Below, in pieces: positions 50,208 through 59,303 of a stretch of DNA of 64,000 bases. Every line of letters begins with the position of its first letter. The first letter of the stretch is position 1. The notes beneath the pieces are model-generated. The model saw only the letters and a list, made by a program, of their open reading frames with translations. It had not been told where the DNA came from and searched no databases. The DNA lies in NCBI GenBank assembly GCA_963676655.2, contig CAXXKX010000003.1, forward strand, positions 3,720,001 to 3,784,000, given 5' to 3'. Origin of the DNA: G963676655 sp963676655. GTDB taxonomy: Bacteria > Verrucomicrobiota > Lentisphaeria > Victivallales > Victivallaceae. The position numbers and the translations under genes were made by a program.

Positions 50208-51566
50208 TTATACCCTTAAATATATTTTTTCCGCATTTGTTCTTAACATCTTATAAATATCCTCATCCGGGAGGTTCGCACTTAAAAATAATCCAAGGTT
50301 ACAGCGCGGGTCAAACCAGTTGACGTCACTGCCGAATAATATCCGGTCAGCGCCGATTTTGTCGGCAAATGCCTCAATAACCCCGTTGTGGTAATAATCT
50401 CCGGCAAAATCGACATAAACATTCGGGAAATCTTCACAAACCTGTACGGCTGCGTCGAATGCACCGGGACGGCCTCCGGCATGACCTAAAACAAATGGAG
50501 TTTTGTGGTATTTTTTGAGATGCATGCGGAAACGGTCGGGATGGGACATATATTGTACCGGATTATAGTCGGAAATATCCCAGCTATGTGTCATTATCGG
50601 TTTTTCAAACTCTTCCGCAATCTGGAATATTATTTCGTATCTGTCATCATCAGCTTCGACTTTATGAGTTGACGGATGGATTTTTATTCCTATGCAGTCA
50701 GAATTACAGAGAGAACGTTTTAGTTTGTATAAATATTCATCACTGATTAAGTTCGGGTTGAATAAAGCAAAGAAATAGAAGCGTCCCGGAGCGAACTCCC
50801 GTAATTCTTTGGTCAGCGTTTCCCCGCTTTGATCAAAAAACAATGCTTCCGAGGCCGCCATAAAGATTTTATCGCAAGCATATTTATCCATGAACCTGAT
50901 CCAATCAGCAGGAGCGAACTCCATATCCGGGGTAGGAAAACCGTTAACCTGTTCCACTCCCGGCTGCTGATTGTGGGTGTGGGCGTCAATAATAAATGGT
51001 TCCGGTAAATTCAAAGACACTTCCGTCACCTTTATTTCTTCCAAGCCCATCAAGCGTCGCAGGTTATTTCCTGCGATATCGCATTTGATTTTCCAGGGGA
51101 AATTTCCCATAATGACCGGAGCCATTGATACGTCAGCCGAGTATTTTGGGGAATGTGCTCCGTACAATAAACGATTTCCCAAGCCAGCCTGAACCAATTG
51201 TTCATGCCCGAGCCAGTTGCAGAAATTATAAGTGCATAAATAGATATTGGAATGGTTCAGCAGGGCGTGTAATATTTTTTCATAATGATAAATTAATTTG
51301 CGGTCGCCTGATGTTATGACGATATTCCATTCCGCATTTTCCGCGGCAAGCTTCTCTATCTCCGGAAAATCCACTTCCGTATGCAAAACAACCTTAATAT
51401 TTCTACAGGCTCCGTAATCGGCAATTTCACCTGTTTCCGGCAGTGCGGTCACGTATTCCGGAAAGTCCGGTTTGTCGTTTACCATGCAGGCCGAGTCAAA
51501 CCACGGCAACGCCTGTTTAATACTGTTATAATTACTTCTCAACTGCTTGATCGCCTCTAAGGACAT
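50208..51566 (-). CDS. Amidohydrolase-2 family protein with extra partial N-terminal amidohydrolase domain
   Basis: This 452-residue protein is longer than the usual 280-330. The second half (from about residue 190) is a complete amidohydrolase-2 domain: FIIDAHTHNQQPG, then KIHPSTHK, VLGHAGGRPGAFDAA, and DRILFGSDVNWFDPR with the metal-site Asp. The first 190 residues appear to be the end of a second, similar domain, since LGNRLLYGAHSPKYSADVSM and NNLRRLMGLEEI align with the 'RILFGSD...NARRLL' end of such barrels. The gene overlaps the kinase stop by one base (TAATG). Amidohydrolases of this type act as lactonases or decarboxylases in sugar-acid pathways; the role here is inferred. Confidence 0.75.
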   Translation of the reverse strand: MSLEAIKQLRSNYNSIKQALPWFDSACMVNDKPDFPEYVTALPETGEIADYGACRNIKVVLHTEVDFPEIEKLAAENAEWNIVITSGDRKLIYHYEKILHALLNHSNIYLCTYNFCNWLGHEQLVQAGLGNRLLYGAHSPKYSADVSMAPVIMGNFPWKIKCDIAGNNLRRLMGLEEIKVTEVSLNLPEPFIIDAHTHNQQPGVEQVNGFPTPDMEFAPADWIRFMDKYACDKIFMAASEALFFDQSGETLTKELREFAPGRFYFFALFNPNLISDEYLYKLKRSLCNSDCIGIKIHPSTHKVEADDDRYEIIFQIAEEFEKPIMTHSWDISDYNPVQYMSHPDRFRMHLKKYHKTPFVLGHAGGRPGAFDAAVQVCEDFPNVYVDFAGDYYHNGVIEAFADKIGADRILFGSDVNWFDPRCNLGLFLSANLPDEDIYKMLRTNAEKIYLRV

Positions 51567-52933
51567 TATTCGTTCTCCAGAATGTTGATTTCTTTAATAT
51601 CTATTATATCCCCCGCAGCCATTGCCTGCAACAGCAAATTGCCGATAGCGGAAGCCTCCGCGCAGCCTTTTTTGATTTTCAGTCCGCACATCTGTTCCAG
51701 CGCATCACAAAGAAAAACATCTCTGACACCTCCGCCAACAACATTAAGCGTTTCAAATTCAAAACCGGTGGCCATGGATAATTTATCTATGCATTCGGCA
51801 ATATGTTTTGCCAAGCTTCGGAGAATTATCCTGCTGAAATCACCGATTGTTTCAGGCTTTTGTCTGCATAAATCAGCAATGGCGCGAGTCATCTTTGCCG
51901 GGGCAAACAAGCTCTCATCAGTCAGGTCTATTATCGAATTTATGTTTGACTCTTTAGTCTGCCGCTCAATTTCCCGCCATGATAAGTCTTGCCATTCCTT
52001 CCGGCATTGCTGTAAAGGCCATAATCCCGTTCCGCTTTTGAAAACGCCCCAGTTTCCATATGGAAGCCCGATATATCCCAAATCATTGTTATGTTTCAAG
52101 GAACCAATGCCTTTGCTTGTAATACAGCCAAGCATAGCCCAGGTACCCAGACTGACCATAAGGTCGCCGTTTTTAAAGGGCAGCATCAACGCGGATGCCG
52201 CCGCGGTATCGTGTCCCGCGCCGGATATCACCGGAACCCCGGTTAACTTTGGATGTGGGGCCAATTCAGGAGTTATATGTCCGATAATTGCCGGTTTCGA
52301 TAGAACATTTCCAAGTATTTCCGTCGGAATGCCGAGTTTTTCCAGCAACTCCTCATCCCATTTATTTTGCCGGATATTCCACATCTGCGAAGCTGTCGCC
52401 ATCGTCCAGTCCGTTTGGGCTATCCCGCATAACTGATAATGTACCAGATCGGCAATATGCAGTAGGTTTGCCGTTTGCTCCAATGTCTCAGGTTCTCTTT
52501 CACTCATGGCTCTTAACTGGCAAAGGGTGGTGACAGGGGAAATAACTGAACCGTTTCGATTAAACAAATCCCCTGCTTTAATTATTTCAGAAAAATTTTC
52601 CGGCATGTTTTTCGTCCGTTCATCGCGATACGAAACCGGGGCGCACAACAATTTGCCATCAGAATCAAGCAGTCCGAAATCCTGAGACCAACTGTCGCAG
52701 CTTACTGAGGCAACAGTTTCAGCGCCGACAAATTCACTTGCCTTAAATAATCCGCAGTTGATTTCCTTACTGATCAATTCCCAATTCCAGCATTTTTTGT
52801 TGTCGCGGATTATAATATCATGCCCGAAACGATGGATTTCCTTTATAAGCAGATTATTCCCGTAAAAATTTCCGGCGATCACTCTGCCGCTTCCAGCTCC
52901 CAGATCTATGGCTATCCTGAATAACTTTGACAT
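51566..52933 (-). CDS. FGGY-family carbohydrate kinase, rhamnulokinase-like
   Basis: This 455-residue kinase starts FRIAIDLGAGSGRVIAGNFY, the ATP/sugar-binding motif of FGGY kinases. It has the catalytic region VISGAGHDTAAASAL and the second phosphate motif GGGVRDVFLCDALEQ. The stretch FKSGTGLWPLQQCRKEWQDL is typical of RhaB relatives, where 'GLWxLQ' follows a strand. It would phosphorylate an L-ketose such as L-rhamnulose or L-fuculose, made by the downstream isomerase-like protein. Its promoter (52968-52995) is next to a palindrome and faces the DeoR gene, whose product probably regulates it. Confidence 0.85.
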   Translation of the reverse strand: MSKLFRIAIDLGAGSGRVIAGNFYGNNLLIKEIHRFGHDIIIRDNKKCWNWELISKEINCGLFKASEFVGAETVASVSCDSWSQDFGLLDSDGKLLCAPVSYRDERTKNMPENFSEIIKAGDLFNRNGSVISPVTTLCQLRAMSEREPETLEQTANLLHIADLVHYQLCGIAQTDWTMATASQMWNIRQNKWDEELLEKLGIPTEILGNVLSKPAIIGHITPELAPHPKLTGVPVISGAGHDTAAASALMLPFKNGDLMVSLGTWAMLGCITSKGIGSLKHNNDLGYIGLPYGNWGVFKSGTGLWPLQQCRKEWQDLSWREIERQTKESNINSIIDLTDESLFAPAKMTRAIADLCRQKPETIGDFSRIILRSLAKHIAECIDKLSMATGFEFETLNVVGGGVRDVFLCDALEQMCGLKIKKGCAEASAIGNLLLQAMAAGDIIDIKEINILENE

Positions 52934-52945
52934 ATATATTCACTT

Positions 52946-52968
52946 TTACAATTAACAATTGATTGTAA
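52946..52968. promoter_or_regulatory. Inverted repeat over the kinase operon start (candidate DeoR operator)
   Basis: TTACAAT (52946-52952) and ATTGTAA (52962-52968) form a perfect 7-bp inverted repeat. It touches the -10 box of the kinase promoter and covers the predicted transcript start near 52961. Confidence 0.55.
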
Positions 52969-52995
52969 TTATACATTTAATTATTGTTTTTTCAA
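52968..52995 (-). promoter_or_regulatory. Promoter of the kinase operon
   Basis: On the - strand TTGAAA (52990-52995), a 16-base spacer and TATAAT (52968-52973). This gives a short leader before the kinase ATG at 52933. Confidence 0.6.
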
Positions 52996-53020
52996 TAAAA
53001 ATTCGATTTTTATTAAAAAA

Positions 53021-53054
53021 AATGATTGAAATAATCATTAAAACGGGTTATTGT
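53021..53054 (+). promoter_or_regulatory. Likely promoter of the DeoR gene with overlapping palindrome
   Basis: TTGAAA (53026-53031), a 17-base spacer and TATTGT (53049-53054) make a moderate promoter. The palindrome AATGATT-GAAAT-AATCATT (53021-53039) overlaps the -35 box and could be an autoregulatory site. Confidence 0.45.
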
Positions 53055-53083
53055 TGTAAAAATAAATCATAAAGGATAATAAA

Positions 53084-53845
53084 ATGAACCAGCGGCAGAT
53101 AGACTTAGTAAAACTTCTCGAGCAAGAGGGGGAGTTAAATATTGAAGCATTAACAAAGGGGCTCAATGCTTCCGAAGCTACTATCCGGCGGGATTTGATA
53201 ACGCTTGAAGAAAGCGGGCATATCGTCCGTACTATCGGGGGTGCCAGAATTATTTACACTCACTCTCTGGTGGTAAGCACTTTTGAGCAGAAACGTGAAG
53301 TAATGCGCAAAGAGAAAGAAAAGATTGCCATCAGAGCCGCGGATTTGGTAAAACCCGGAATGGTTGTAGCCATCGACAGCGGAACTACCGCCTGGCGTCT
53401 GGCCGCGGCGTTAAAAGGCAAAGCGCCGTTAAACATTATTACCAGCGCGTTGGCGGTTTTGGAGGAACTTGGAGCGGTCGAGGGAGTCTCAATTTTTTGC
53501 ACCGGAGGTAAATTCAGGCTTCAGAATCTTGACTTTGTAGGCGCGCCGACGATTGAAGCATTTAGTAAACTGCATGCCGATATCGCTTTTTTCGGAGCGG
53601 ACTGCATGATTCCCGGACGGGGCGCGTATTCGCTTGATGAACAGAGTTCAGATGTTGCCCGCGCGATTGCTTCAGTTGCCGATGTAAAAGTGTTGCTGGC
53701 GGATCACTCAAAGATAGGTTCGCATGGTTGTTTCCAAGTACTTGGTATCGATGAAATGGATTATTTTGTTACAGACAGCGGGGTTGATGCAGGATTTAAA
53801 GAGGAATTGGAACAGAATCTCAAGGGCTTGATTATCGCTGAATAA
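53084..53845 (+). CDS. DeoR-family transcriptional regulator
   Basis: This is a 253-residue regulator. The N-terminal DeoR helix-turn-helix is clear (NIEALTKGLNASEATIRRDL, then ITLEESGHIVRTIGGARI). The C-terminal sensor domain includes MVVAIDSGTTAWRLAAAL, DIAFFGADCMIPGRGAYS and VLLADHSKIG, the ligand-binding loops of the family. DeoR regulators usually repress sugar operons and respond to a phosphorylated sugar. Here it is divergent from the kinase operon and followed by GH and oxidoreductase genes, so it probably controls both directions. AAAGGA lies 8 bases before the ATG. The gene ends 23 bases before the GH106-like gene. Confidence 0.92.
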   Translation: MNQRQIDLVKLLEQEGELNIEALTKGLNASEATIRRDLITLEESGHIVRTIGGARIIYTHSLVVSTFEQKREVMRKEKEKIAIRAADLVKPGMVVAIDSGTTAWRLAAALKGKAPLNIITSALAVLEELGAVEGVSIFCTGGKFRLQNLDFVGAPTIEAFSKLHADIAFFGADCMIPGRGAYSLDEQSSDVARAIASVADVKVLLADHSKIGSHGCFQVLGIDEMDYFVTDSGVDAGFKEELEQNLKGLIIAE

Positions 53846-53868
53846 TATAATTTAGGAAAGATTTAGTT

Positions 53869-56793
53869 ATGTATCCCAAAGCATTCAAAGTCCCTAATCA
53901 TGAATTCGGACCGGCGCCATTTTTTACATGGATGGGGTTGGAAACCCGTGAAAGTATCGAGCGGGATTTACAAAGATTTCTTGATATGGAAATCTATGAA
54001 GTAATTATTTTCCCCATCTATGGATTGCTTGTCGAGTATATGAGTGAAGAGTATATGCAATTAGTTCGTCATACCTGCGAACGTTGTAAAAAATTCAAAA
54101 TGAAAATCTGGATATATGATGAATTCAATTGGCCGGCGGGAGTATGCGCAGGAAAAGTCCTGGAAAAATATCCGGAGGCGGCACAAACTCATATAAGGTT
54201 TTCTTGGGAAAATGAAGAGCAAAAAACGGGGAATGTTACCTGGGCAATAGAAACAAATGATCAACCTAATCTGGCTTCGATGGGGTCTCCGTGGTGTCGG
54301 CCAGTGCGGGGCTTTCTTGATATCCTGAACAAAGATGCGGTTAAACGCTTTATGGAAACCACCCATGAAGTTTACCGAAAGGAAATTGGCGAGTATTTCG
54401 GAAATACCGTTATCGGTTTTTTTGTCGATGAACCGACAATCAAGCACGCCGGCGGGACAGTCCTTCCATATACTAATGGACTTTTTGACAAATTCCATAA
54501 AAAATATGGTTATCAACTTGAAGAAAAAATCTTATCGCTGGTCATTGATAATAATGACAGCATAAAAGTAAGAAATGATTATTGGAAATTAATCTCTGAC
54601 TTGTTCATAGACAGTTATTTTATTCAAGTAAACAACTGGTGCAAAGAGAATAAACTAAAAATCTCAGGACATATGATTTTCGAGGAAAGTTTAAGTTCTT
54701 CACTACAGAATAACGCAGATATGTATCAAGTTCTCGCGTCAATGGATATACCAGGTATTGACCTGTTGACTTCGGGGACAAGCTATGACGAACATAAATC
54801 AGAACAATGCCTCGCAAGTATTTTCCGTTCCCCATATGCCGTAGATGTTACTTGCAAAATGCTTGACAGCGTGGTGCGGTTTACCAATAAAGAACGCAGT
54901 ATCTGCGAAGCTTTTGGTTGTTCTCCTCATCATTTTAACGCATTTGACCTGAAACGTGGTGCCGACTTTCTTTTGCACTACGGACTAAGCATAATTAATG
55001 ACAATTTATTTGCGACGTCCAATGCCGGTATGCGGAAAATGAATCCCTGTCATTCATTCTGGACGCCATGGGTAAAACATTATAACTTGCTGTCAATGCA
55101 TATGACAAGTTTATCTTATTTAAATTCCGGTGCTCATTTAGACACAAATTTGTGCGTTTTTTATCCACGGACAGATACTGTCAGCCGATTTGGAAGACCC
55201 GGTACTGTGTTGACTCTTGGCTCCGGGCGTATTAATAGTATTGATCCCAACTGGGAGCGGACACAACAACTTATTTATAATGTAAGCCATGCCTTGAATC
55301 AGAAACAATGGCCGTATTACTATACCTTTGAACAAGTCATATCTGAAAGCAAAGTAACTGACGGCCGGCTGGAACATTCAGGTTTTGAATGCAAAGTAAT
55401 TATCATACCGGCAATTCATTATATTGATGCCGGCAGCGCTGAAAAACTTGTGGAATTTGTCATTGCAGGCGGTAAAATTATTTGCCTTGACCGGGAACCG
55501 CGAATAGTTAATGAATCCGGCAAAGCCACGATATATATTTCAGAAAAAGTCACGGCTCCGGAAGCTAAAAGAAATATTATGGTCAAGCAAACCGACCTGG
55601 AAATAAATTCCTTAGCTCAATTGCTTGATGAGACTATTTCAAAATTTCTGACTAAAAACATTGAAATCTCAGGGCTTGGCTCCGAAGATGTATTATTGAG
55701 CCACAGGGTAAAAGACAACTGTGAATTTGCCTTTGTAACCAATTTTGGACGTTCCACGGTGGAAATGAAACATAATTTTAGTGATGAATGGAGTGAAGTT
55801 GATACAGTCTCAAGAGAATTTATCGCAAAGGCTCCGTCAAAATTAAAATTATTGCCCGACCAGTCATTATTGTTGATGAGAAGCAATAATAAAAATATTT
55901 TTGAAGCCGGAAATCCAAAGGATAAAATTTTCTTGGGGGGGAAATGGCAAATTTCCGAAGAGCTTGAAAATACCTATTCAATGCCGGTTAAGTTATATAA
56001 GGGTAACACAGAATTATCCGGGCTGCCGCCTTTGAGCGATGCTAATGAATGGTCGCAACCGTTTACTGAAGTTTTCGATGAAAACCTGGATTCTGATAAA
56101 GAGTATTATTTTGCTAACAAGCTGATTCTCTGTTACGAACCTGAAAGGTTGCTGATAACCGTTGACGGCGAGGACGAGGTTATTGTTTATGTAAATGGGC
56201 GGAAGGCAACAAAGAAAGTCAATCGAATTCTCTGGGATAAAGATAACATCAGTTACGATATCACTGAACTAGTAAAACGCGGAGAAAACGTGCTTCATTA
56301 TTCCTATAAGTTTTCTTATGCTCGTGAATCTTTTGTTGAGGCAATGCCCGAATTGAGAACAGACATTACTCCTTTTATACTGGTTGGAGATTTCCTGTTA
56401 CTCAATGATAATCCTGAGCAAGTCTCTTTGAAAGGAAAAGAGTCTTCTGTAAGTGTCGGCAATTTATATGTTAGGGGCTACCCGCATTTCATGGGAGAAT
56501 TGGCGATTGAAAAAAGCTTTGAAGTGGATACAGATTTTAAAACAGCCATCTTGGATTTGGGCCATGAGCGTGATTGCTTTGAAGTTTTTGTCAATGGAGA
56601 ATTTGCTGGAGTACGGGCCTGGCCCCCTTACACCCTTGATATTGGAAATTATCTGAAGAAAGGCACAAATTGCGTAAAACTACGCTTACTAACTTCACAA
56701 GGCGGAATATTTCAGAGACGCTATGTTTCGCTGGAAAGGATAACAGAGCCGTTAGGTCTTTTGGATACTCCAATAATAAAATTAAAGCAATAA
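53869..56793 (+). CDS. GH106-like alpha-L-rhamnosidase-type glycoside hydrolase
   Basis: This is a 974-residue protein without signal peptide. It opens with PAPFFTWMGLETRESIERDL, then IYEVIIFPIYGLLVEYMSEE, MKIWIYDEFNWPAGVCAGKV and VIGFFVDEPT. This succession is characteristic of the GH106/GH2-related rhamnosidase barrels, with Glu/Asp at strand ends. A middle domain reads LDRGADFLLHYG-type sequence, and the C-terminal third has galactose-binding-like beta-sandwiches (EYYFANKLILCYEPERLLIT; GYPHFMGELAIEKSFEV). It probably removes L-rhamnose (or a related sugar) from oligosaccharides. It lies directly behind the DeoR gene in the same direction. Confidence 0.8.
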   Translation: MYPKAFKVPNHEFGPAPFFTWMGLETRESIERDLQRFLDMEIYEVIIFPIYGLLVEYMSEEYMQLVRHTCERCKKFKMKIWIYDEFNWPAGVCAGKVLEKYPEAAQTHIRFSWENEEQKTGNVTWAIETNDQPNLASMGSPWCRPVRGFLDILNKDAVKRFMETTHEVYRKEIGEYFGNTVIGFFVDEPTIKHAGGTVLPYTNGLFDKFHKKYGYQLEEKILSLVIDNNDSIKVRNDYWKLISDLFIDSYFIQVNNWCKENKLKISGHMIFEESLSSSLQNNADMYQVLASMDIPGIDLLTSGTSYDEHKSEQCLASIFRSPYAVDVTCKMLDSVVRFTNKERSICEAFGCSPHHFNAFDLKRGADFLLHYGLSIINDNLFATSNAGMRKMNPCHSFWTPWVKHYNLLSMHMTSLSYLNSGAHLDTNLCVFYPRTDTVSRFGRPGTVLTLGSGRINSIDPNWERTQQLIYNVSHALNQKQWPYYYTFEQVISESKVTDGRLEHSGFECKVIIIPAIHYIDAGSAEKLVEFVIAGGKIICLDREPRIVNESGKATIYISEKVTAPEAKRNIMVKQTDLEINSLAQLLDETISKFLTKNIEISGLGSEDVLLSHRVKDNCEFAFVTNFGRSTVEMKHNFSDEWSEVDTVSREFIAKAPSKLKLLPDQSLLLMRSNNKNIFEAGNPKDKIFLGGKWQISEELENTYSMPVKLYKGNTELSGLPPLSDANEWSQPFTEVFDENLDSDKEYYFANKLILCYEPERLLITVDGEDEVIVYVNGRKATKKVNRILWDKDNISYDITELVKRGENVLHYSYKFSYARESFVEAMPELRTDITPFILVGDFLLLNDNPEQVSLKGKESSVSVGNLYVRGYPHFMGELAIEKSFEVDTDFKTAILDLGHERDCFEVFVNGEFAGVRAWPPYTLDIGNYLKKGTNCVKLRLLTSQGGIFQRRYVSLERITEPLGLLDTPIIKLKQ

Positions 56794-56988
56794 AGAATGC
56801 CATAAAACAGCTGAAAGATTTTAAGTTTTTTTATGAATATTAATTTTACAAAACTCTAAATGTGGGGGGATTTTCAAGAAAACCATTATTAAAGGACATA
56901 AAAATATTTTTGCGGTGCTAGAAAAGTAATTTCTACGCAAAAGTACCAATGAATTTTAACATGACCTAAAGCACAAAGGAAAATAAAA

Positions 56989-58323
56989 ATGGATAAAACA
57001 CTACAGGAAATTTACGCTTTGACTCCGGAGCAAATGGAACAGTGCGGTAATAATGTAATGCTGGGCGGAGGGACACGTGGCGGTCCGGTATTAACAAAAG
57101 GTAAAGGCGTTCGCGTCTGGGACGACAAAGGCAATGATTATATTGACTGCACATCACAGAGTTGGGCATTGTATTTGGGCTATGCTAACGATGACATCAA
57201 CCAGGTTATTCGTGAACACATTGAAAACATGACTCATATCCACCAGGGCTTTGACAATAAGCCGCGCGCCTATCTGGCGAACAAATTGGCTGAAGCCGCA
57301 CCGGAAGGCTTGAACCGGGTATCATTTACGGTCGGCGGCGGCCCGGCAATCGAAGCGGCAATGAAAATAGCCTTCAAAAATGTCCAGCCGTCACGTGATT
57401 TTGTCTGCCTCCAAGACAGTTATCACGGTACGACTCTGGGGTCAATGGGGGCTTCATGGATTTCGACAAAGTCAAATGGTAAACTCATTGGCGGCAGTCG
57501 CTTTCTGCCTTTGACCAGGTCGTTTATCCGCATTCCCAATCCCAACACTTATACTAACCCATTTGGGGTTGATGCGGAAACTTATACTGACATGTGCCTG
57601 ACAATGGCGCGTGAAACGTTCCAGCGCGGTATTGCAGGAAAACCGGCGGGTGTGATTGTGGAGACCATTCAGGCCAGCGCCGGGCAGTTGGTCCTGCCGA
57701 AAAGATATCTTCAGGGATTAAGAGAACTTTGTGATGAATTCGAAACACTGCTGATTTTTGATGAAATCCAAACTTTTGGACGTATCGGTGAAACATTCGC
57801 CGCACATTACTTCGGGGTCAAGCCGGATATAATTGTCCTCGGCAAAGGGCTTGGAGCCGGACTGCCGCTGGCCGGAATTATAATTGATGATAAGCTCGAA
57901 GGGTTTTCTCCTGATACCGAGGAACTGCATACCTTTGCCAACCCGACTTTGTCGATGGTCGCCGCCGCCAAACAATTGGCGATGTTTGAGGATGGCGTAC
58001 TTGAAAACTGCCGGATAATGGGCAAATACCTCGGTGATTCCATTAAAGCAATGATGTCGGAATACCCTGAAATCGGAGAAGTTCGCCAGGTCGGACTGCA
58101 TATTGGCGTTGAGTTCGTAAAAGACCCGCTAACTAAAGAAGCGGCAGGAGATGAATCCGTAGCAATCCGAAATGTCGGATTTAATCATGGTATCATTTTC
58201 GGCCTGGGAGGGGTCCGTAAAAACGTCTTGAAAGTCAAGCCCCCATTGATTGTCAGCAAATCAGAGTGCGATGAAATTCTGGAAAAATTCAACAAATCAG
58301 TAAAAGAAGTCCTTAGGAAATAA
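56989..58323 (+). CDS. Class III (omega-type) PLP-dependent aminotransferase
   Basis: This 444-residue protein belongs to the class III aminotransferase family. VRVWDDKGNDYIDC is the usual N-terminal phosphate-sensing segment. LIFDEIQTFGRIG holds the PLP-binding Asp258, and VLGKGLGAGLPLAG holds the catalytic Lys286. A Thr-Phe-ANPTLSMVAA stretch follows. The substrate may be an amino sugar, a beta-amino acid or a diamine. Its place between a rhamnosidase-like gene and an SDR gene suggests amino-group removal or transfer in sugar catabolism. It is preceded by 195 bases without a gene and stops 2 bases before the SDR gene. Confidence 0.9.
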   Translation: MDKTLQEIYALTPEQMEQCGNNVMLGGGTRGGPVLTKGKGVRVWDDKGNDYIDCTSQSWALYLGYANDDINQVIREHIENMTHIHQGFDNKPRAYLANKLAEAAPEGLNRVSFTVGGGPAIEAAMKIAFKNVQPSRDFVCLQDSYHGTTLGSMGASWISTKSNGKLIGGSRFLPLTRSFIRIPNPNTYTNPFGVDAETYTDMCLTMARETFQRGIAGKPAGVIVETIQASAGQLVLPKRYLQGLRELCDEFETLLIFDEIQTFGRIGETFAAHYFGVKPDIIVLGKGLGAGLPLAGIIIDDKLEGFSPDTEELHTFANPTLSMVAAAKQLAMFEDGVLENCRIMGKYLGDSIKAMMSEYPEIGEVRQVGLHIGVEFVKDPLTKEAAGDESVAIRNVGFNHGIIFGLGGVRKNVLKVKPPLIVSKSECDEILEKFNKSVKEVLRK

Positions 58324-58325
58324 AA

Positions 58326-59087
58326 ATGTTTGAAGATATGAAAGGCAAAACAATCGTAGTAATTGGAGGCGCTCGCGGCATCGGCGCCGCGGTTGTCAGA
58401 GCGGCCGCGCAGTCCGGAGGTAATGTTGCCTGGACCTGTCGGAAAGACGTTGATGCGTCCGAAGAGCTTCTGGTTAAATTAGATCAATATGATGTTGAGG
58501 CATTTTATCAAAAAGTTGACTGTACCGATGAAGAAGAAAGCGTAAATTTTATAAATAAAGTTATAAATAAGTGGGGAAAAATTGACTGCCTGGCACATTG
58601 TGCCGGGTATACCAGTCCGGTTTCCATGCTGAAGCTCGATTTGGCCGAATGGCGGCGAGTGGTCGATATAAATCTCAACGGCGCTTTTATTTCAGTGCGC
58701 TCGGTACTCGAACCGATGATTGCCAATGATGGCGGTTCGATTGTCCTGGTCGGTTCAGCTGCCATCGTTGCCGGTGGCGGAGGCCGGGCGGATTATGTTG
58801 CCGCCAAAGCCGGACTAGAGGGGCTGAGCCGGGCGGTTACCAAGGAGTTTGCGCCAAATGGAATCCGCTGTAATATCGTGCATCCATCATTAATTGAAAC
58901 CGATTTATTAAAGCAGCGCTACCCTGACGAAAATGATCGCGTCAAAGTTGCGGAAGGAGTTCCGCTGGGCAGATTGGGACAGCCTGATGACATCGCAAAC
59001 GCAGTTTTATTTTTTCTCTCCGATATATCGTCGTATATCACAGCACAGTCCATTTACGTAGACGGAGGAAGAACTTTTTGCAAATAA
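58326..59087 (+). CDS. Short-chain dehydrogenase/reductase (SDR)
   Basis: This 253-residue classical SDR has the NAD(P)-binding motif VVIGGARGIGAAV (Gly14-Gly20). Its catalytic set is Ser144 in VLVGSAAIV with Tyr157 and Lys161 in RADYVAAKAG. The C-terminal AQSIYVDGGRTF is typical of the family's end. It oxidises or reduces an alcohol or keto sugar. The start lies 2 bases after the aminotransferase stop, so the two are coupled. A combined deamination-oxidation step on an amino sugar is plausible but not shown. Confidence 0.93.
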   Translation: MFEDMKGKTIVVIGGARGIGAAVVRAAAQSGGNVAWTCRKDVDASEELLVKLDQYDVEAFYQKVDCTDEEESVNFINKVINKWGKIDCLAHCAGYTSPVSMLKLDLAEWRRVVDINLNGAFISVRSVLEPMIANDGGSIVLVGSAAIVAGGGGRADYVAAKAGLEGLSRAVTKEFAPNGIRCNIVHPSLIETDLLKQRYPDENDRVKVAEGVPLGRLGQPDDIANAVLFFLSDISSYITAQSIYVDGGRTFCK

Positions 59088-59107
59088 AATTAATTATCTT
59101 AAAATTA

Positions 59108-59269
59108 AGGAGCTGTATAAAAATAACCTTTACATCTCAGAGTTTCTCCCGGCGGCTTTGCCATTTCCCGGTTCGTTACATAGCTAAGGCTATGCGCCTC
59201 TCCGGTAATACGGCAAATCATTCCGGGATAATTCACTTATCTTGTCAAGTTTATTTTTAAAAAGCTCCT
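59108..59269. repeat. MITE-like structured repeat with 20-bp imperfect terminal inverted repeats
   Basis: AGGAGCT (59108-59114), followed by AAAAATAA and CTT, at the left end matches the reverse complement of the right end (AGCTCCT at 59263-59269, preceded by TTATTTTT). Inside, TTTGCC/GGCAAA and an ATAGC-TAAG-GCTAT hairpin form a second, nested palindrome. No gene fits; the + strand ORF here is a by-product. It separates the SDR gene from the sulfatase gene and is probably a short non-autonomous transposable repeat. Confidence 0.65.
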
Positions 59270-59303
59270 AAGAACATAATTTTATACTTAAAGGACCATT
59301 GTT

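Noticed and set aside
51582..52436. Long + strand frame of 284 codons opposite the kinase
   Set aside because: The kinase on the - strand has complete FGGY motifs; the opposite frame shows no family features.
59078..59260. A + strand frame of 60 codons after the SDR gene
   Set aside because: It overlaps the SDR stop and lies inside the structured MITE-like repeat; composition and palindromes do not look coding.
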